From positions 29,475-93,474 of the forward strand of contig JAOSJP010000005.1 of assembly GCA_027494015.1 (NCBI GenBank): DNA of 64,000 nt. Direction: 5' to 3'. The DNA is from Anaerolineae bacterium (GTDB lineage: Bacteria; Chloroflexota; Anaerolineae; Aggregatilineales; Aggregatilineaceae). Shown here piece by piece: positions 8,622 to 17,454 of the stretch (position 1 is the stretch's first letter; each line of letters begins with the position of its first letter). The notes below the pieces were generated by a model, which was not told the origin of the DNA, ran no database searches, and saw nothing but the letters and a program-made list of their open reading frames with translations. A program made the position numbers and the translations under genes.

Positions 8622-9731
8622 CTAATCGGCAGTCGGCAGGCTGGCTGGCCGCTCACGCTCCAGGTCAGGCTCATCGGCGAACACGGGGACGCGCTCAGCC
8701 GGTGGAGAGGCCGCGTCGCCGCGCGGGCCTTCGGAGCGCGACGAGACGGTGCGTGCCAGAAAGACAACGCCGCCCACCAGAGCCAGCGCCCAGGTGAGCA
8801 CGCGCATGATGATGGCGATGACGCTGGCTTCACCGCTGCTGACGCCGGCCAGCCCCAGGAAGAAGATGTACGCCGATTCCTTGACGCCGAGCGCAGCGAT
8901 TGAGATCGGCAGCATCTCGGCGACAGTCGAGAGCGCGATCATCGGCACAAAGGCGGCCAGCGGGATCGTGTCGCGCACGGCGATCAACACCAGATACGTG
9001 GCGCCCATGGTCAGGGCGTTGGCGACGATGGAGAGCAGGAACATGAGCAGCAGAATGGACGGGCGCAGCAACTGCTCGCTGAGCGCCGCCTGCAAGCTGC
9101 GCGCCATCGCCAGCAAACCGTGCAGCCGCAGCCGCGTCATAAGTATCACGATCGGCTCTATGAACCAGCCCTGGCGCAACATGATCAGCCCCACCAGCCC
9201 GCCCACAAAGGCCGCATAGACGGCCATGATGAAGGCGTGGGGCACCACGCCCACTTCGAGCGTGTAGGCGAACGCGCTGGCCATGCCAAAGATGGACAGC
9301 AGGCCGATGCCGCGCTCGATGAGCACGGACGACGTGGAGTCGGCCACGCGGCCTGTTTTGGCAGCAGTGTCCACCGCGCGCACCGCGTCGCCGCCGACCG
9401 AGGTGGGCAGGATGGTGCTGAAGAACGCCCCAACCAGGTACGTGCCGAGCAGCCGCCGGAATGACAGGTTCATCGCGCTCTGGTGCACCAGAATACCCCA
9501 GCGGGCCGACTTGACGACGGTGCTGAGCAGCATCAGCAGCCAGGCCAGCGGGATGAGCTTCCAGTTGACGTTGATCAGCTTGTCGCGATTGCTGGCCACC
9601 AACCCAATGACGACAGCCATCAGGCCGAAGGCAATGACCAGCCGCAGCCGCAGGATCAGCCGGGAGCGGCTGCGGCGGGGGGGGAAGCTCATCTCACCGG
9701 GCTGGTCAGCGGAGTGACGGTTGCTGGGCAT
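8622..9731 (-). CDS. UPF0104 / lysylphosphatidylglycerol synthase-type membrane protein
   Basis: 369 residues with about eight hydrophobic segments. The STILPTSVGGDAVRA stretch (about 110-125) and the neighbouring SVLIERGIGLL are hallmarks of the UPF0104/YbhN family, related to the flippase half of MprF. Such proteins are integral inner-membrane proteins thought to handle lipids or lipid-linked sugars. The C-terminal synthase domain of MprF is absent, so lysyl transfer is unlikely. The N-terminal 20 residues are polar and Arg-rich; a start at the second Met (MSFPPRRSR) is possible. The gene is 33 bp upstream of the phosphatase gene on the same strand. Confidence 0.85.
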   Translation of the reverse strand: MPSNRHSADQPGEMSFPPRRSRSRLILRLRLVIAFGLMAVVIGLVASNRDKLINVNWKLIPLAWLLMLLSTVVKSARWGILVHQSAMNLSFRRLLGTYLVGAFFSTILPTSVGGDAVRAVDTAAKTGRVADSTSSVLIERGIGLLSIFGMASAFAYTLEVGVVPHAFIMAVYAAFVGGLVGLIMLRQGWFIEPIVILMTRLRLHGLLAMARSLQAALSEQLLRPSILLLMFLLSIVANALTMGATYLVLIAVRDTIPLAAFVPMIALSTVAEMLPISIAALGVKESAYIFFLGLAGVSSGEASVIAIIMRVLTWALALVGGVVFLARTVSSRSEGPRGDAASPPAERVPVFADEPDLERERPASLPTAD

Positions 9732-9834
9732 CGCATCGGTGCTCGTCGCTCGGACAGGTGGATGCGCGCGCGTGCATGCTGCGCGCCAGTGGCCCGCGCC
9801 ATTATAGCAGACCGGTTAGGCCCCGCCAATTGAC

Positions 9835-10050
9835 AGTTTGCTGCGGGGTGTGGGCGGAGGTTGTCGGCGTCTTGTCTGGCGCGGGGGCATTGACCTCACC
9901 CCCAGCCTCGCTGCGCTCGGCTTGCCCCCTCTCCGTTGACGGAGAGGGGGCGGCGAGGCCCGCGTCAGTGGGCCGAGCGGGGGTGAGGTAAAGGGGGGCG
10001 CAGCAGAGCAGCACCCCTACCTGACTGGTTTTGCCCGCACCGTTTGCTGT
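9835..10050. repeat. Family A hairpin repeat flanked by GTTTGCTG direct repeats
   Basis: A single copy of the unit that is tandemly arrayed at 51.9-53.3 kb. It runs from GGGGTGTGGGCGGAGG through the hairpin core (9893-9990) to GGTTTTGCCCGCACC. GTTTGCTG occurs immediately left (9835-9842) and right (10041-10048). This is the pattern expected of a target-site duplication, or of one unit left after recombination between tandem copies. Confidence 0.8.
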
Positions 10051-10158
10051 TCGACGGACCGCCTGCATCAAGAGCGGATGGGGGAGGCCTCTCCTTTCGC
10101 GCGCTGGATTCGGCTGACAGTCGTGGTCGGACCTGTGGGCGACAGGAGACGGCTACCA

Positions 10159-10164
10159 TATAAT
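10159..10164 (+). promoter_or_regulatory. Possible -10 element (TATAAT) of the CAP-domain gene
   Basis: A perfect TATAAT lies 43 bp upstream of the start at 10207 in CCATATAATCTC. No good -35 hexamer is present at 16-18 bp, so only the -10 call is made. Confidence 0.45.
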
Positions 10165-10206
10165 CTCAAGTATACGCTGCACAACTCTATTACAGGGAGT
10201 CCGCCC

Positions 10207-11508
10207 ATGCCTCGCCGTCTCACCATGCTCCTCAGCGCGCTGCTCCTTGCCGGGAACGCGCTGACGCTCGCGCCAGTCGTTTCCGCCCAGACAGCGGCTT
10301 CCATCACCGACGAGCTGATCGCCGAACTCAACGCCTGGCGTCTGGAGGAGGCGGGCCTGTGGCCGCTCAAGCCCAATCCCCTGCTGACGACGCTGGCCGT
10401 TCGTCAGGCTCAATATGTGTTGAGTCTGCCGGAAATCCCCGACGATATTCACACCGGGCCGGATGGCAGCGCTCCGCCGGAGCGCGCCCGCGCTGCGGGC
10501 TGGCCGGTGTACGGACGCCCGGAGCAGATCGCCATCGGCGAGATCGCCCAGGTTGGCCCGGATGTTGAGGATGCAATTGCCTACTGGCAAAGCTCGGACA
10601 TTCACCACCGCACGGTGATGAACTCCGCCTATCGCGAAGTGGGCGTTGCCGTGCTGCCGCACAAGTACGGTCACGTGTTCCTGGTGGTCTTCGGCGCGCG
10701 GCCCAACGTCCTGACCGCGTTCGCCAACCCGCTCACGCAGCAGCTCTACCTGTCCGACGAGCGCTTCCCTGGCGCGGCGCGCAGCACGGAATGGCTATTT
10801 CGGGCGAGCGAAGTGCGCCTGTTCGACGAGGACGGGCGGCCCCTGGGCGGCTGGATGCCCTGGCGACCTGTGCTGCCCTTGCCGGACGCGGGAGGCAACC
10901 ACCTGTTCGTCGCTTATCGGAATGCGACTCAGGAGACGCTCGCCGCCGTGCACCTGAACAGCGACCTGGCCCTGCTGCCAGCCGCAGTGGCCGCCGCGCC
11001 GCCGTCGCCCACCGCCGCCGCGCCGGTTTCCACGCAGCCGTCCGCTTCACCTGCCGCACCAGCCGCGCCCGTAGTGTCGTCGCCGACGCCGCGCCCGCCC
11101 GCTGCGTCTGTTCCCATCGCCACGCCAACGCCCAACAGCGTCACCGACGTGCTGCTGGTCTATGACGGGCGCAGCCTGAGTCTGGTCAACGTGTCGGGGA
11201 AGCCGCTCGACCTGACGCCGCTGGTCATTGCGGGGGAGGCGCAGTCACTGGCGCTCACCCGTTGGCAGACGCCCTGGCTCAGCGGGTCACTGGCGGCGTT
11301 TCCCAGTGGAGACTGCGTGCAGGCCTGGGCCTGGACGGAAGCATCCGAGCCAGCTCAGCCGGGGGTGTGTCGTTTCCGGCGCAGCGTGATCAACCTCGCG
11401 CCGGAAGCGCGCTTCTGGACGACGGGCGCGTTCGCGCTGCGCCTGGGCGACGCTGTGCTGACAACATGCCCTGGCGGGATGGGGACGTGCGCCGCCGATC
11501 TGCCGTAG
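10207..11508 (+). CDS. Secreted CAP (SCP/PR1) domain protein
   Basis: 433 residues. A signal peptide (LLSALLLAGNALTLAPVVSA, cleavage near residue 27) is followed by a CAP domain of about 140 residues (ITDELIAELNAWRLEEAGLW ... HHRTVMNSAYREVGVAV). The HxxxMNSxYxxVGVAV region is the conserved end of bacterial CAP domains. A beta-rich middle region, a Pro/Ala/Ser linker (about residues 260-310) and a second beta-rich C-terminal domain with two Cys pairs follow. CAP proteins are extracellular; enzymatic activity is rarely established. The ATG at 10207 was chosen because it opens the signal peptide and has an AGGGAG-type ribosome site, although the frame is open upstream. Confidence 0.82.
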   Translation: MPRRLTMLLSALLLAGNALTLAPVVSAQTAASITDELIAELNAWRLEEAGLWPLKPNPLLTTLAVRQAQYVLSLPEIPDDIHTGPDGSAPPERARAAGWPVYGRPEQIAIGEIAQVGPDVEDAIAYWQSSDIHHRTVMNSAYREVGVAVLPHKYGHVFLVVFGARPNVLTAFANPLTQQLYLSDERFPGAARSTEWLFRASEVRLFDEDGRPLGGWMPWRPVLPLPDAGGNHLFVAYRNATQETLAAVHLNSDLALLPAAVAAAPPSPTAAAPVSTQPSASPAAPAAPVVSSPTPRPPAASVPIATPTPNSVTDVLLVYDGRSLSLVNVSGKPLDLTPLVIAGEAQSLALTRWQTPWLSGSLAAFPSGDCVQAWAWTEASEPAQPGVCRFRRSVINLAPEARFWTTGAFALRLGDAVLTTCPGGMGTCAADLP

Positions 11509-11518
11509 ACGGGGCCGC

Positions 11519-12469
11519 TCAGCGCGTGATGAGGGTGATGCTGGCCAGGATCAGGGCAGCGCCGATCCAGCCGAGCGCGTGGGGAATTTCGGCGAAGAAG
11601 ACCAGCCCCATCAGCACGCCGAAGACCGGCTCGGCCAGCGAGACCACGCTCACCTGTTGGGCGCTGATGCGCTGTAAGCCCTGGAAATAAAGCAGGTACG
11701 ACAGGCCCAGCGAGAAGATGCCCAGCGGGATCAGCAGGTGGAGGTTGCTGGCGACCGCCGCCCCCGGCGCGCGCAGCGCCCAGGGGAACAGCACCAGCAC
11801 GATCGTCCCGTTCGACCACAGGTTTTGCGTCAGCCCGCTGATGCGCCCGCGCAGCGACCGGCTGATCAGCATGGACAGGCCATATCCCACGCCGGAGAGC
11901 ACCGCTGCGACGATGCCGGTCAGCTCGCTCGACCGCACGTCGAGCCGCGCCGGGCCGGTCATGAGCGCCATGCCGCTGAAGGCCAGAACCAGGCTCAGCC
12001 AGGTGTAGCGGGCGCGCGGCTCGCCCAGCAGCGGCGGGGCCAGCACCGCCACATAGATCGGCGCCGAATTGACCAGCAGGACCGCATTAGCCGCCGTCGT
12101 GTGCTGCACGGCGTAGGTGTAGAGTATCACCGTCGCGCTGACGGCCAAGCCCAGCGGCACCAGCCGGCGGATCGTGCCCCGGTTCAGGGCCTGGCGCACC
12201 GGCGCGCGGCTGGCGACGGCCAGCGCGCTCAGGAACAGGAAGCCGAACAGCGCGCGGAAGAAGGCGATGGTGCTCGTGCCCAGCCCGTCCGTCCAGCGGG
12301 TGAAGGGAATGGCCAGGCTGAAGCAGAAAGCGCCCACCACCACCAGGATGATCCCGGTGCGCTGGGCAGAGCTGGCGGCGGTTGCGGTCAGGCGCACGGA
12401 GACCTCGTGGCGGGTGAAGCGGGCGGCGCACGTCGTGCGATTATAGAGGGGGGTGGGCGTTCCGTCCAT
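11519..12469 (-). CDS. EamA/DMT family transporter
   Basis: About 316 residues with ten hydrophobic segments forming two EamA repeats (first about residues 37-165, second about 180-316). GAFCFSLAIPFTRWTDG and LVNSAPIYVAVLAPPLLGE are typical of the drug/metabolite transporter superfamily, which exports amino acids, nucleosides or metabolites across the inner membrane. The substrate cannot be read from sequence. The first 25-35 residues are polar and the true start may be further in. It converges with the CAP gene (10-bp gap). Confidence 0.87.
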   Translation of the reverse strand: MDGTPTPLYNRTTCAARFTRHEVSVRLTATAASSAQRTGIILVVVGAFCFSLAIPFTRWTDGLGTSTIAFFRALFGFLFLSALAVASRAPVRQALNRGTIRRLVPLGLAVSATVILYTYAVQHTTAANAVLLVNSAPIYVAVLAPPLLGEPRARYTWLSLVLAFSGMALMTGPARLDVRSSELTGIVAAVLSGVGYGLSMLISRSLRGRISGLTQNLWSNGTIVLVLFPWALRAPGAAVASNLHLLIPLGIFSLGLSYLLYFQGLQRISAQQVSVVSLAEPVFGVLMGLVFFAEIPHALGWIGAALILASITLITR

Positions 12470-12802
12470 GCCGGTTTAGCAGGGGTGGAGTGGTAGCGTT
12501 GGGTGGCCCACTGACGCTGGACGTGGGAGGTATTGGCGATACGCCCCAGGCACCCACGCCTGGCTGCGCCTCTCCCTCCCCCCTCCAGCAGCGGAGAGGG
12601 GGGCGGGAGGCGTGGCAGCGCCGGGGGGCATGTGGGGCGTATGGAAAGAGAGGGAGAGTGGCAGGGTGGAGTGAAAACCTGTCAGGTAGGGGCGTACTGC
12701 AATACGCCCCTACGCAGACCTTTCGCCGACAGTATCGCGTGTGAAGAGGGGGCAGCGCGGCGCGCGAACGCCGCGCATGGGAGAAGCCAGCAAGCCGGCC
12801 GC
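12470..12802. other. Intergenic region with degenerate repeats
   Basis: A GC-rich stretch of 333 bp. It holds a degenerate CTCCCCCCTCC/GGAGAGGGGG hairpin (about 12570-12605). It also holds GTAGGGGCGTACTGC followed by AATACGCCCCTAC (12687-12715), a perfect short hairpin, and TTTCGCCGACAGTATCGCG, related to repeat ends at 33.3 kb. No credible gene is seen. Confidence 0.6.
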
Positions 12803-13441
12803 CTACTGCGGCGGCTCGACCGGCTCTTCCGATACGACAGCGGGGGGCTGGTCTTCGTCGCCCTCGATGGTGATGCGCGCGGGCGGGGAGAATGGCTCCT
12901 CGCCTTCTTTCTTCTTGGCGGACTTGGCCATCTTGTCGAAGGCCGTGCGCACCTGATCCACCACCTGGTCCCCGACATCTTTCCAGTCAGCGTCCTCTCC
13001 CGCGCCGACCAGGTGACCGATCCAGCCGCGCACGTCGCGCTCGATCTTCGCGCCGATGTCCGACCATCCCGGCTCGGCGGGTTCCGCTTCGGGGGCCGGC
13101 TTTGGCTCGGCGCGCACCAGCCTGGCGATGCCGTGCCGGATGCGGTTCTCGATCTTGCCGCTGATCTCAGCCCAGTCCGCGCCTGGCTCAGCGCCCGCCC
13201 AGCCGCCGATGGCCTCGCGGGTGTTGGCGTCCATCTTGGTGCCGATGGTCTTCCAGTCGGCATCTTCCTGCACGCCGACCCAACCAGCGACCCGGCGGCG
13301 CAGCTTCTCGTCCACGCGCTCGTCCAGGTCTTCGAACTTGCTCTCGTCGGGGTTCTCGGCCCAGTCGTGCACGGTGCTCTTGATGTCCTCGTCCAGGTGT
13401 CCGCCCACGTCTTCGGGCTTGGGCGTGTTGTTTTCGGTCAT
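12803..13441 (-). CDS. Acidic protein with Trp-containing ~27-residue repeats, function unknown
   Basis: 212 residues, strongly acidic at both ends, with no signal peptide or membrane segment. From about residue 42 there are four recognisable repeats. Each reads roughly (I/V)xxxxRxxI(G/A)xW(V/A)Gxxx(D/G)ADW..IG.K: examples are RRRVAGWVGVQEDADW, TREAIGGWAGAEPGADW and DVRGWIGHLVGAGEDADW. The third is interrupted by a Pro/Glu insert, and a fifth half-repeat ends in a Lys-rich stretch. The pattern suggests paired amphipathic helices, possibly a membrane-surface or DNA-associated protein. I recognise no family. Confidence 0.75.
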   Translation of the reverse strand: MTENNTPKPEDVGGHLDEDIKSTVHDWAENPDESKFEDLDERVDEKLRRRVAGWVGVQEDADWKTIGTKMDANTREAIGGWAGAEPGADWAEISGKIENRIRHGIARLVRAEPKPAPEAEPAEPGWSDIGAKIERDVRGWIGHLVGAGEDADWKDVGDQVVDQVRTAFDKMAKSAKKKEGEEPFSPPARITIEGDEDQPPAVVSEEPVEPPQ

Positions 13442-13599
13442 GTTGCTTCCCTCTCATTCCTACTCAAGGCAGGCACGGTTCTGATTACCTATACGTGCAA
13501 CCGGGCCGGGGCGTTGCTGGCGGGCAGCAATCAGCCATCGCCAGCGGTGAACTCCTGCCGCTTCGACGCTGGCTGAGAGCTGGCTGCTAATGGCTGTCT

Positions 13600-15303
13600 T
13601 CAGCGCAGCCGGCGCGACTCAGGGTCGGACGGCGCGACGCTGGGCCTGGGCGCGTCCTGGGTGCTGGCCGGGCTGACGCTGGCGTAGAAGTCGGCGTCGT
13701 AGGTGCGCGTCTTGACCACGACCGGCATGGGCACGGCGTGGCCCATGATCAGCGCCTGTTGGCACGTGTCCAGCCGGGCGATCACCTCGCGCAGCCCGCC
13801 CGCGCCGCTGACGCCGGTCAGCACGGCGGCGATGTCGCGCTCGTTGTCGAGCAGGGCGGTGACGCGCGTCCCGATCTGGCTCATCACCTCCTCGTCAATG
13901 CCGCTGGGCCGTTGGTCTACGATCAGCAGGGTGACATTGTACTTGCGCAGCTCGCGGGCGATGACGCCGAAGATGGTCTGCCGGGCAATTTGTGGGTCGA
14001 GGAACTTGTGCGCTTCCTCGATGGTGATCAGCAGTTGCGGCGGCTCCAGGGCAGTGTCACCCAGGGCTTTCTCCACGCGCTCCACGTACATCTGGTGGAT
14101 GCGGCGCGTCAGATAGTTGGCGACCAGGATGTAGGCGTCCAGGGCGTTGCCGTAGCGTCCGAATTCCAGGACGACGTTCTTGCGGCTTTCCAGATATTCC
14201 AGAATCTTTTTGGCAGAGTCTTCGGCGGCATGAGGCTTGAGGAAGCCGTAGCGCTCGAAGCGCTGCACGCGCCGCTTGAGGGCCAGCACCGAGACAAAGC
14301 TGGCGGCAAGCTGGGCCTTGAGCGTTTCCAGCGTCTCCGCGTCGGCGCCGATCAGTTGCCCGATCCAGCCCTTGCCCCACACCTTGTGCAGCTCGTAGGC
14401 GGCGTCAATCATGGCGTCGGACAGGTCGAGCGTGGTCTTGAGCATGGCCAGGTCTTCCGGCTCGATCTCGTCGTAGCCGATGGTGACCTCGTGATCGTAG
14501 GAAGCCCCGCGCCGCCGCGTCGCCTCGCCGTCCAGGGTGAAGATGACCACGCGCCCCCCGAATAACTGCTTGAGACCCTTGGCCTGCGGCCCGTCTTCGG
14601 TCTTGACCGCCCAGCCATAGTCGTTGTGCATATCGAAGATCAGCGTCACCGCCGCGTCGTTCTTAATGACCCCGGCCAGCAGGATGCGCGTCAGGAAGCT
14701 CTTGCCGGTGCCGCTCTTGCCGAAAATGCCTACCGACCGCTCGACCAGGCGGCGCAGGTCGAGGTGCACGCGCGTGTCTTCCAGCTCCAGCGGCGCGCCG
14801 ATGTGGAAGTGGGTGGCGTCTTCCTGGCCGAACACGTCGTCTACGTCCTGCGCCGAGGCGATCTCGACCGCTGTGAAATGGCTGGGGATGGTGCGCACTG
14901 GCTTCGGCTCGTCGCTGCCCTCGTCAATGCTGAGCATGGGCGCGACATGGACGGTGCCGAAGGCCGCCGTGCCGCTGTACACGTCGCGCAGGAAGGCGTC
15001 GTCCAGGTCGGGCGGGTCGCTGCGGATGGCCGGGTTGGTCGCGTCGAGCAGCACGTCGGTGATCATGCAGAAAAAGCGCTTGGAGCGCCCGCGCACGACC
15101 ACGTAGCGCCCCACGGCCAGGTCTTCAATGGCCGCCTGCGGATCGAGCTTGATGTCCAGTCCCCGGCTGAGCGAGCCGCCGACGACCACGCCCAGCCGTT
15201 GGCCGGCGGCGGGCACTGCCGGTGCGGATAGCGCCCCGCGCGGGAACCAATCGTCCAGGCTGTCCGAGTTTGTTTCCGGGAAGAGCGGATCGCGTGTGGT
15301 CAT
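13600..15303 (-). CDS. HerA-like ATPase with N-terminal HAS barrel (DUF87)
   Basis: 567 residues. The N-terminal part (about 30-150, RLGVVVGGSLSRGLDIKL ... VVVRGRSKRFFCMITDV) has the beta-rich look of a HAS barrel. A P-loop follows at GIFGKSGTGKSFLTR (Lys201), and a Walker B region LLITIEEAHKF lies near residue 435. SGIDEEVMSQIGTRV is typical of the FtsK/HerA superfamily near the sensor region. HerA is a hexameric DNA translocase that works with the NurA nuclease in end resection; related DUF87 proteins serve other DNA-pumping roles. No nurA is visible here, but a separate HAS-barrel protein lies 1.2 kb away on the same strand. Confidence 0.88.
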   Translation of the reverse strand: MTTRDPLFPETNSDSLDDWFPRGALSAPAVPAAGQRLGVVVGGSLSRGLDIKLDPQAAIEDLAVGRYVVVRGRSKRFFCMITDVLLDATNPAIRSDPPDLDDAFLRDVYSGTAAFGTVHVAPMLSIDEGSDEPKPVRTIPSHFTAVEIASAQDVDDVFGQEDATHFHIGAPLELEDTRVHLDLRRLVERSVGIFGKSGTGKSFLTRILLAGVIKNDAAVTLIFDMHNDYGWAVKTEDGPQAKGLKQLFGGRVVIFTLDGEATRRRGASYDHEVTIGYDEIEPEDLAMLKTTLDLSDAMIDAAYELHKVWGKGWIGQLIGADAETLETLKAQLAASFVSVLALKRRVQRFERYGFLKPHAAEDSAKKILEYLESRKNVVLEFGRYGNALDAYILVANYLTRRIHQMYVERVEKALGDTALEPPQLLITIEEAHKFLDPQIARQTIFGVIARELRKYNVTLLIVDQRPSGIDEEVMSQIGTRVTALLDNERDIAAVLTGVSGAGGLREVIARLDTCQQALIMGHAVPMPVVVKTRTYDADFYASVSPASTQDAPRPSVAPSDPESRRLR

Positions 15304-15418
15304 GATGGCTGTATTCCTCGCATTTTCATCAATTCTTCATGGGTTATCGGCCCGGCATTCCAGAAAAGACGCTACAATGCGGTTGAGATCATCGCGTACC
15401 CTCATCAGATGGAGCGTC

Positions 15419-16549
15419 ATGCTGGCTCATCCTACCGCTGCCCCGCCTCACAGGTCCATCGCGCAGATTTCGCTGGGGCTTGTGACTATCTTCGCCGTTA
15501 CCATCTTGCTGGTTATCGTGCTGATAGATGTCTGGCCGATCGGTGCCGATTATTACTTCACCTTCCGCCCGGTTGCCGAAAGTTTTCTGCGCGGCGAGAC
15601 GCGCCTGTACGATGCCGAGAGCCTGGGCTTTTTCAAAGCGCCCTGGACACTCCTCTACCTGATCCCGCTGACATGGTTCTCGCTCAATACCGGGCAGGCC
15701 ATTCTGACCGTCAGCACGCTTCTCATGCTGATCCTGGCAACGCACCTGGTGCGCAGTTGTGAGTCTATCCCGCGTGTGGCCCTCGTGTTCGCGCTGCTCA
15801 ATCTGCATACCTTCGACCTGCTCATTCGCGGCCAGGTTGACCACCTGATTCTGCTGGGAATCGCCCTGGGTTGGTGGTCCATCTGGCGGCATCGCCCCTG
15901 GGGACTGTCGCTGGCCTTCTGGCTGATGGCGATCAAGCCGATCAATGTAGTGCTGGTTGCTATCGTCTATCTGATCGCCATTCGTCACTGGTCGCGGGGC
16001 GAACAGGTGCGCGCCCTGGCGCTGCCAGTGGTGTCGCTGCTGGTGTCGTTCATCTTTCTCGGCGCTGACTGGCCTCTGCGCTACATTGACAACTACCGGG
16101 TTTTCTCCCCGCCCAAAGCGTACCTGACGCTGACCGTCTGGCGCGTTGCGCGCAGCGTTGACCTCCCGTTTTGGCCGCTGATCCTGCTGGCGGCGGCCTG
16201 CGTCGCCCTGACGTTGTGGCTGGCCTGGCGAGTCGGACTGAATCGCTGGACGCTGAGCCTGGCCCTGGCAACCAATCTCGTCTTCGCGCAGTACGCTACC
16301 GGCAATCACTACGTTTACCTGATCCCGGCAGTGTTGTTTGTGACTGCGCGGAGCCGCCGGGCAGGCCTTCTGGCGTATCTGACTACGTTCACACCGCTGC
16401 TGCGCCTGGTGTTCGGCGTGAGTATCGCCCCCATTGATCTCCTGTACCCGATAGCTCTGTTCGTCGCCGCATGGAATTCCGCCCGGCAGGATGGGCTGTT
16501 CGCCCAGGCGCGCTCCACTGTGCTTGATGCGCCGCTCACGCCGGCCTGA
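15419..16549 (+). CDS. DUF2029/GT87-like polytopic glycosyltransferase
   Basis: About 376 residues with nine or ten hydrophobic segments. The first external loop reads DVWPIGADYYFTFRPVAESF followed by RLYDAESLGFFKAPW, with the acidic and Arg residues typical of polyprenyl-phosphate-dependent GT-C mannosyltransferases (DUF2029/GT87). A second marker is LLIRGQVDHLILLGIALGWW, the family GQxN/D-type motif. It would use lipid-linked sugar donors on the outer face of the membrane. The ATG at 15419 follows GGAG at 15411-15414; the frame is open upstream. It is divergent from the HerA-like gene and its 3' end overlaps the HAS-barrel gene by 14 bp in convergent orientation. Confidence 0.8.
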   Translation: MLAHPTAAPPHRSIAQISLGLVTIFAVTILLVIVLIDVWPIGADYYFTFRPVAESFLRGETRLYDAESLGFFKAPWTLLYLIPLTWFSLNTGQAILTVSTLLMLILATHLVRSCESIPRVALVFALLNLHTFDLLIRGQVDHLILLGIALGWWSIWRHRPWGLSLAFWLMAIKPINVVLVAIVYLIAIRHWSRGEQVRALALPVVSLLVSFIFLGADWPLRYIDNYRVFSPPKAYLTLTVWRVARSVDLPFWPLILLAAACVALTLWLAWRVGLNRWTLSLALATNLVFAQYATGNHYVYLIPAVLFVTARSRRAGLLAYLTTFTPLLRLVFGVSIAPIDLLYPIALFVAAWNSARQDGLFAQARSTVLDAPLTPA

Positions 16550-17144
16550 TCAACTGCAGCACGTGCTGCAAGCGCGGCAAGTCCTGGCTGAGCAGCCCAG
16601 CCAGCAGCCGCCCCGCCTCCACCAGGAAGGCGCGCCGCTCGGCCTCCGGGCGCGCCGCCGCCGCGAACTTCAGCGCCGCCGCCAGCAGTTGCTCCGCCGG
16701 CACATCGCTGGCATTGAGCACCAGCCGCAGGAAGTCCAGCCGCGCCGTGAAGCGGGCAACCGTCGGCGCGTCGCAGAGCAGCACCGGGTCCAGGCTGAGC
16801 GGCGGGCGCGGCGGCAGCGTCTGCTGGATGCGCCCCCCCTGGATGTAGCCGACGTTGAGCACGCTGATTTCCAGCGGCACCATGCGGTTCTCGCGCTGGT
16901 CGCGGATGGTGGCCTGGGTCATGTTGTTGGCCAGGATCATCTGGCGGACGAGCGGATCGTCGTCAATGCTGATGGCGTGAATCACGCCGATCACGTCCAG
17001 ATCAGCGGCGGCGTCCTGCCGCGTGCGCACGAACGCGCCAAACGCCGGGTGCGCGATGTGCTGGCTGCGCGTGCCGCAGACGAAGCCGACCGTGCTGGCG
17101 CGCAGCACCTGGCCGATGACGGGTGTTTGTTCTGCTTCGACCAT
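16536..17144 (-). CDS. HAS-barrel domain protein
   Basis: 202 residues with no membrane segment. The N-terminal half (VIGQVLRASTVGFVCGTRS ... VIGVIHAISIDDDPLVRQMI) resembles the small beta-barrel HAS domain found at the N-terminus of HerA translocases and F/A-type ATPases. The C-terminal half is helical (LLAAALKFAAAARPEAERR). Stand-alone HAS-barrel proteins near HerA/NurA genes are known from cyanobacteria and Chloroflexota. The start has GGGGAGAG six bases upstream. A role as partner of the HerA-like ATPase at 13600-15303 is an inference from domain type and proximity; the gene between them is on the opposite strand. Confidence 0.72.
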   Translation of the reverse strand: MVEAEQTPVIGQVLRASTVGFVCGTRSQHIAHPAFGAFVRTRQDAAADLDVIGVIHAISIDDDPLVRQMILANNMTQATIRDQRENRMVPLEISVLNVGYIQGGRIQQTLPPRPPLSLDPVLLCDAPTVARFTARLDFLRLVLNASDVPAEQLLAAALKFAAAARPEAERRAFLVEAGRLLAGLLSQDLPRLQHVLQLIRPA

Positions 17145-17220
17145 ACTGGTCTCTCCCCTGATGAAATGCTGTTTGAACCGCAGAGGCGCGGAGAGCGCAG
17201 GGACATTCTGCGGTTGCGCT

Positions 17221-17434
17221 CTCTAGAGGCTGTTATGCACTGACGGCCCTGTCTTTCCCCAGCGATTTTGGGTAGCTCCTGGTTTACCTCACCCCCGTCT
17301 CGGCGCTGGCGCGCCTCGCCTCCCCCTCTCCATGCATGGAGAGGGGGAAAGGCCGAGCGCAGCGAGGCCAGGGGGTGAGGTAAACAGAGCGCCCCTCTCC
17401 CTTGTTGAAGGTACCAAGTTCATAACACGCTCTA
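17221..17434. repeat. Family B hairpin repeat, complete copy
   Basis: The left end CTCTAGAGGCTGTTATGCAC (17221-17240) and right end GTTCATAACACGCTCTA (17418-17434) are inverted repeats of each other with a two-base mismatch block. Between them are CCAGCGATTTTGGG, the shared core with the perfect palindrome CCTCTCCATGCATGGAGAGG, and CTCTCCCTTGTTGAAGG. A near-identical copy lies at 41406-41618. It fills the 310-bp gap between genes. Confidence 0.88.
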
Positions 17435-17454
17435 CAGTAAAGCACACGCACCGG

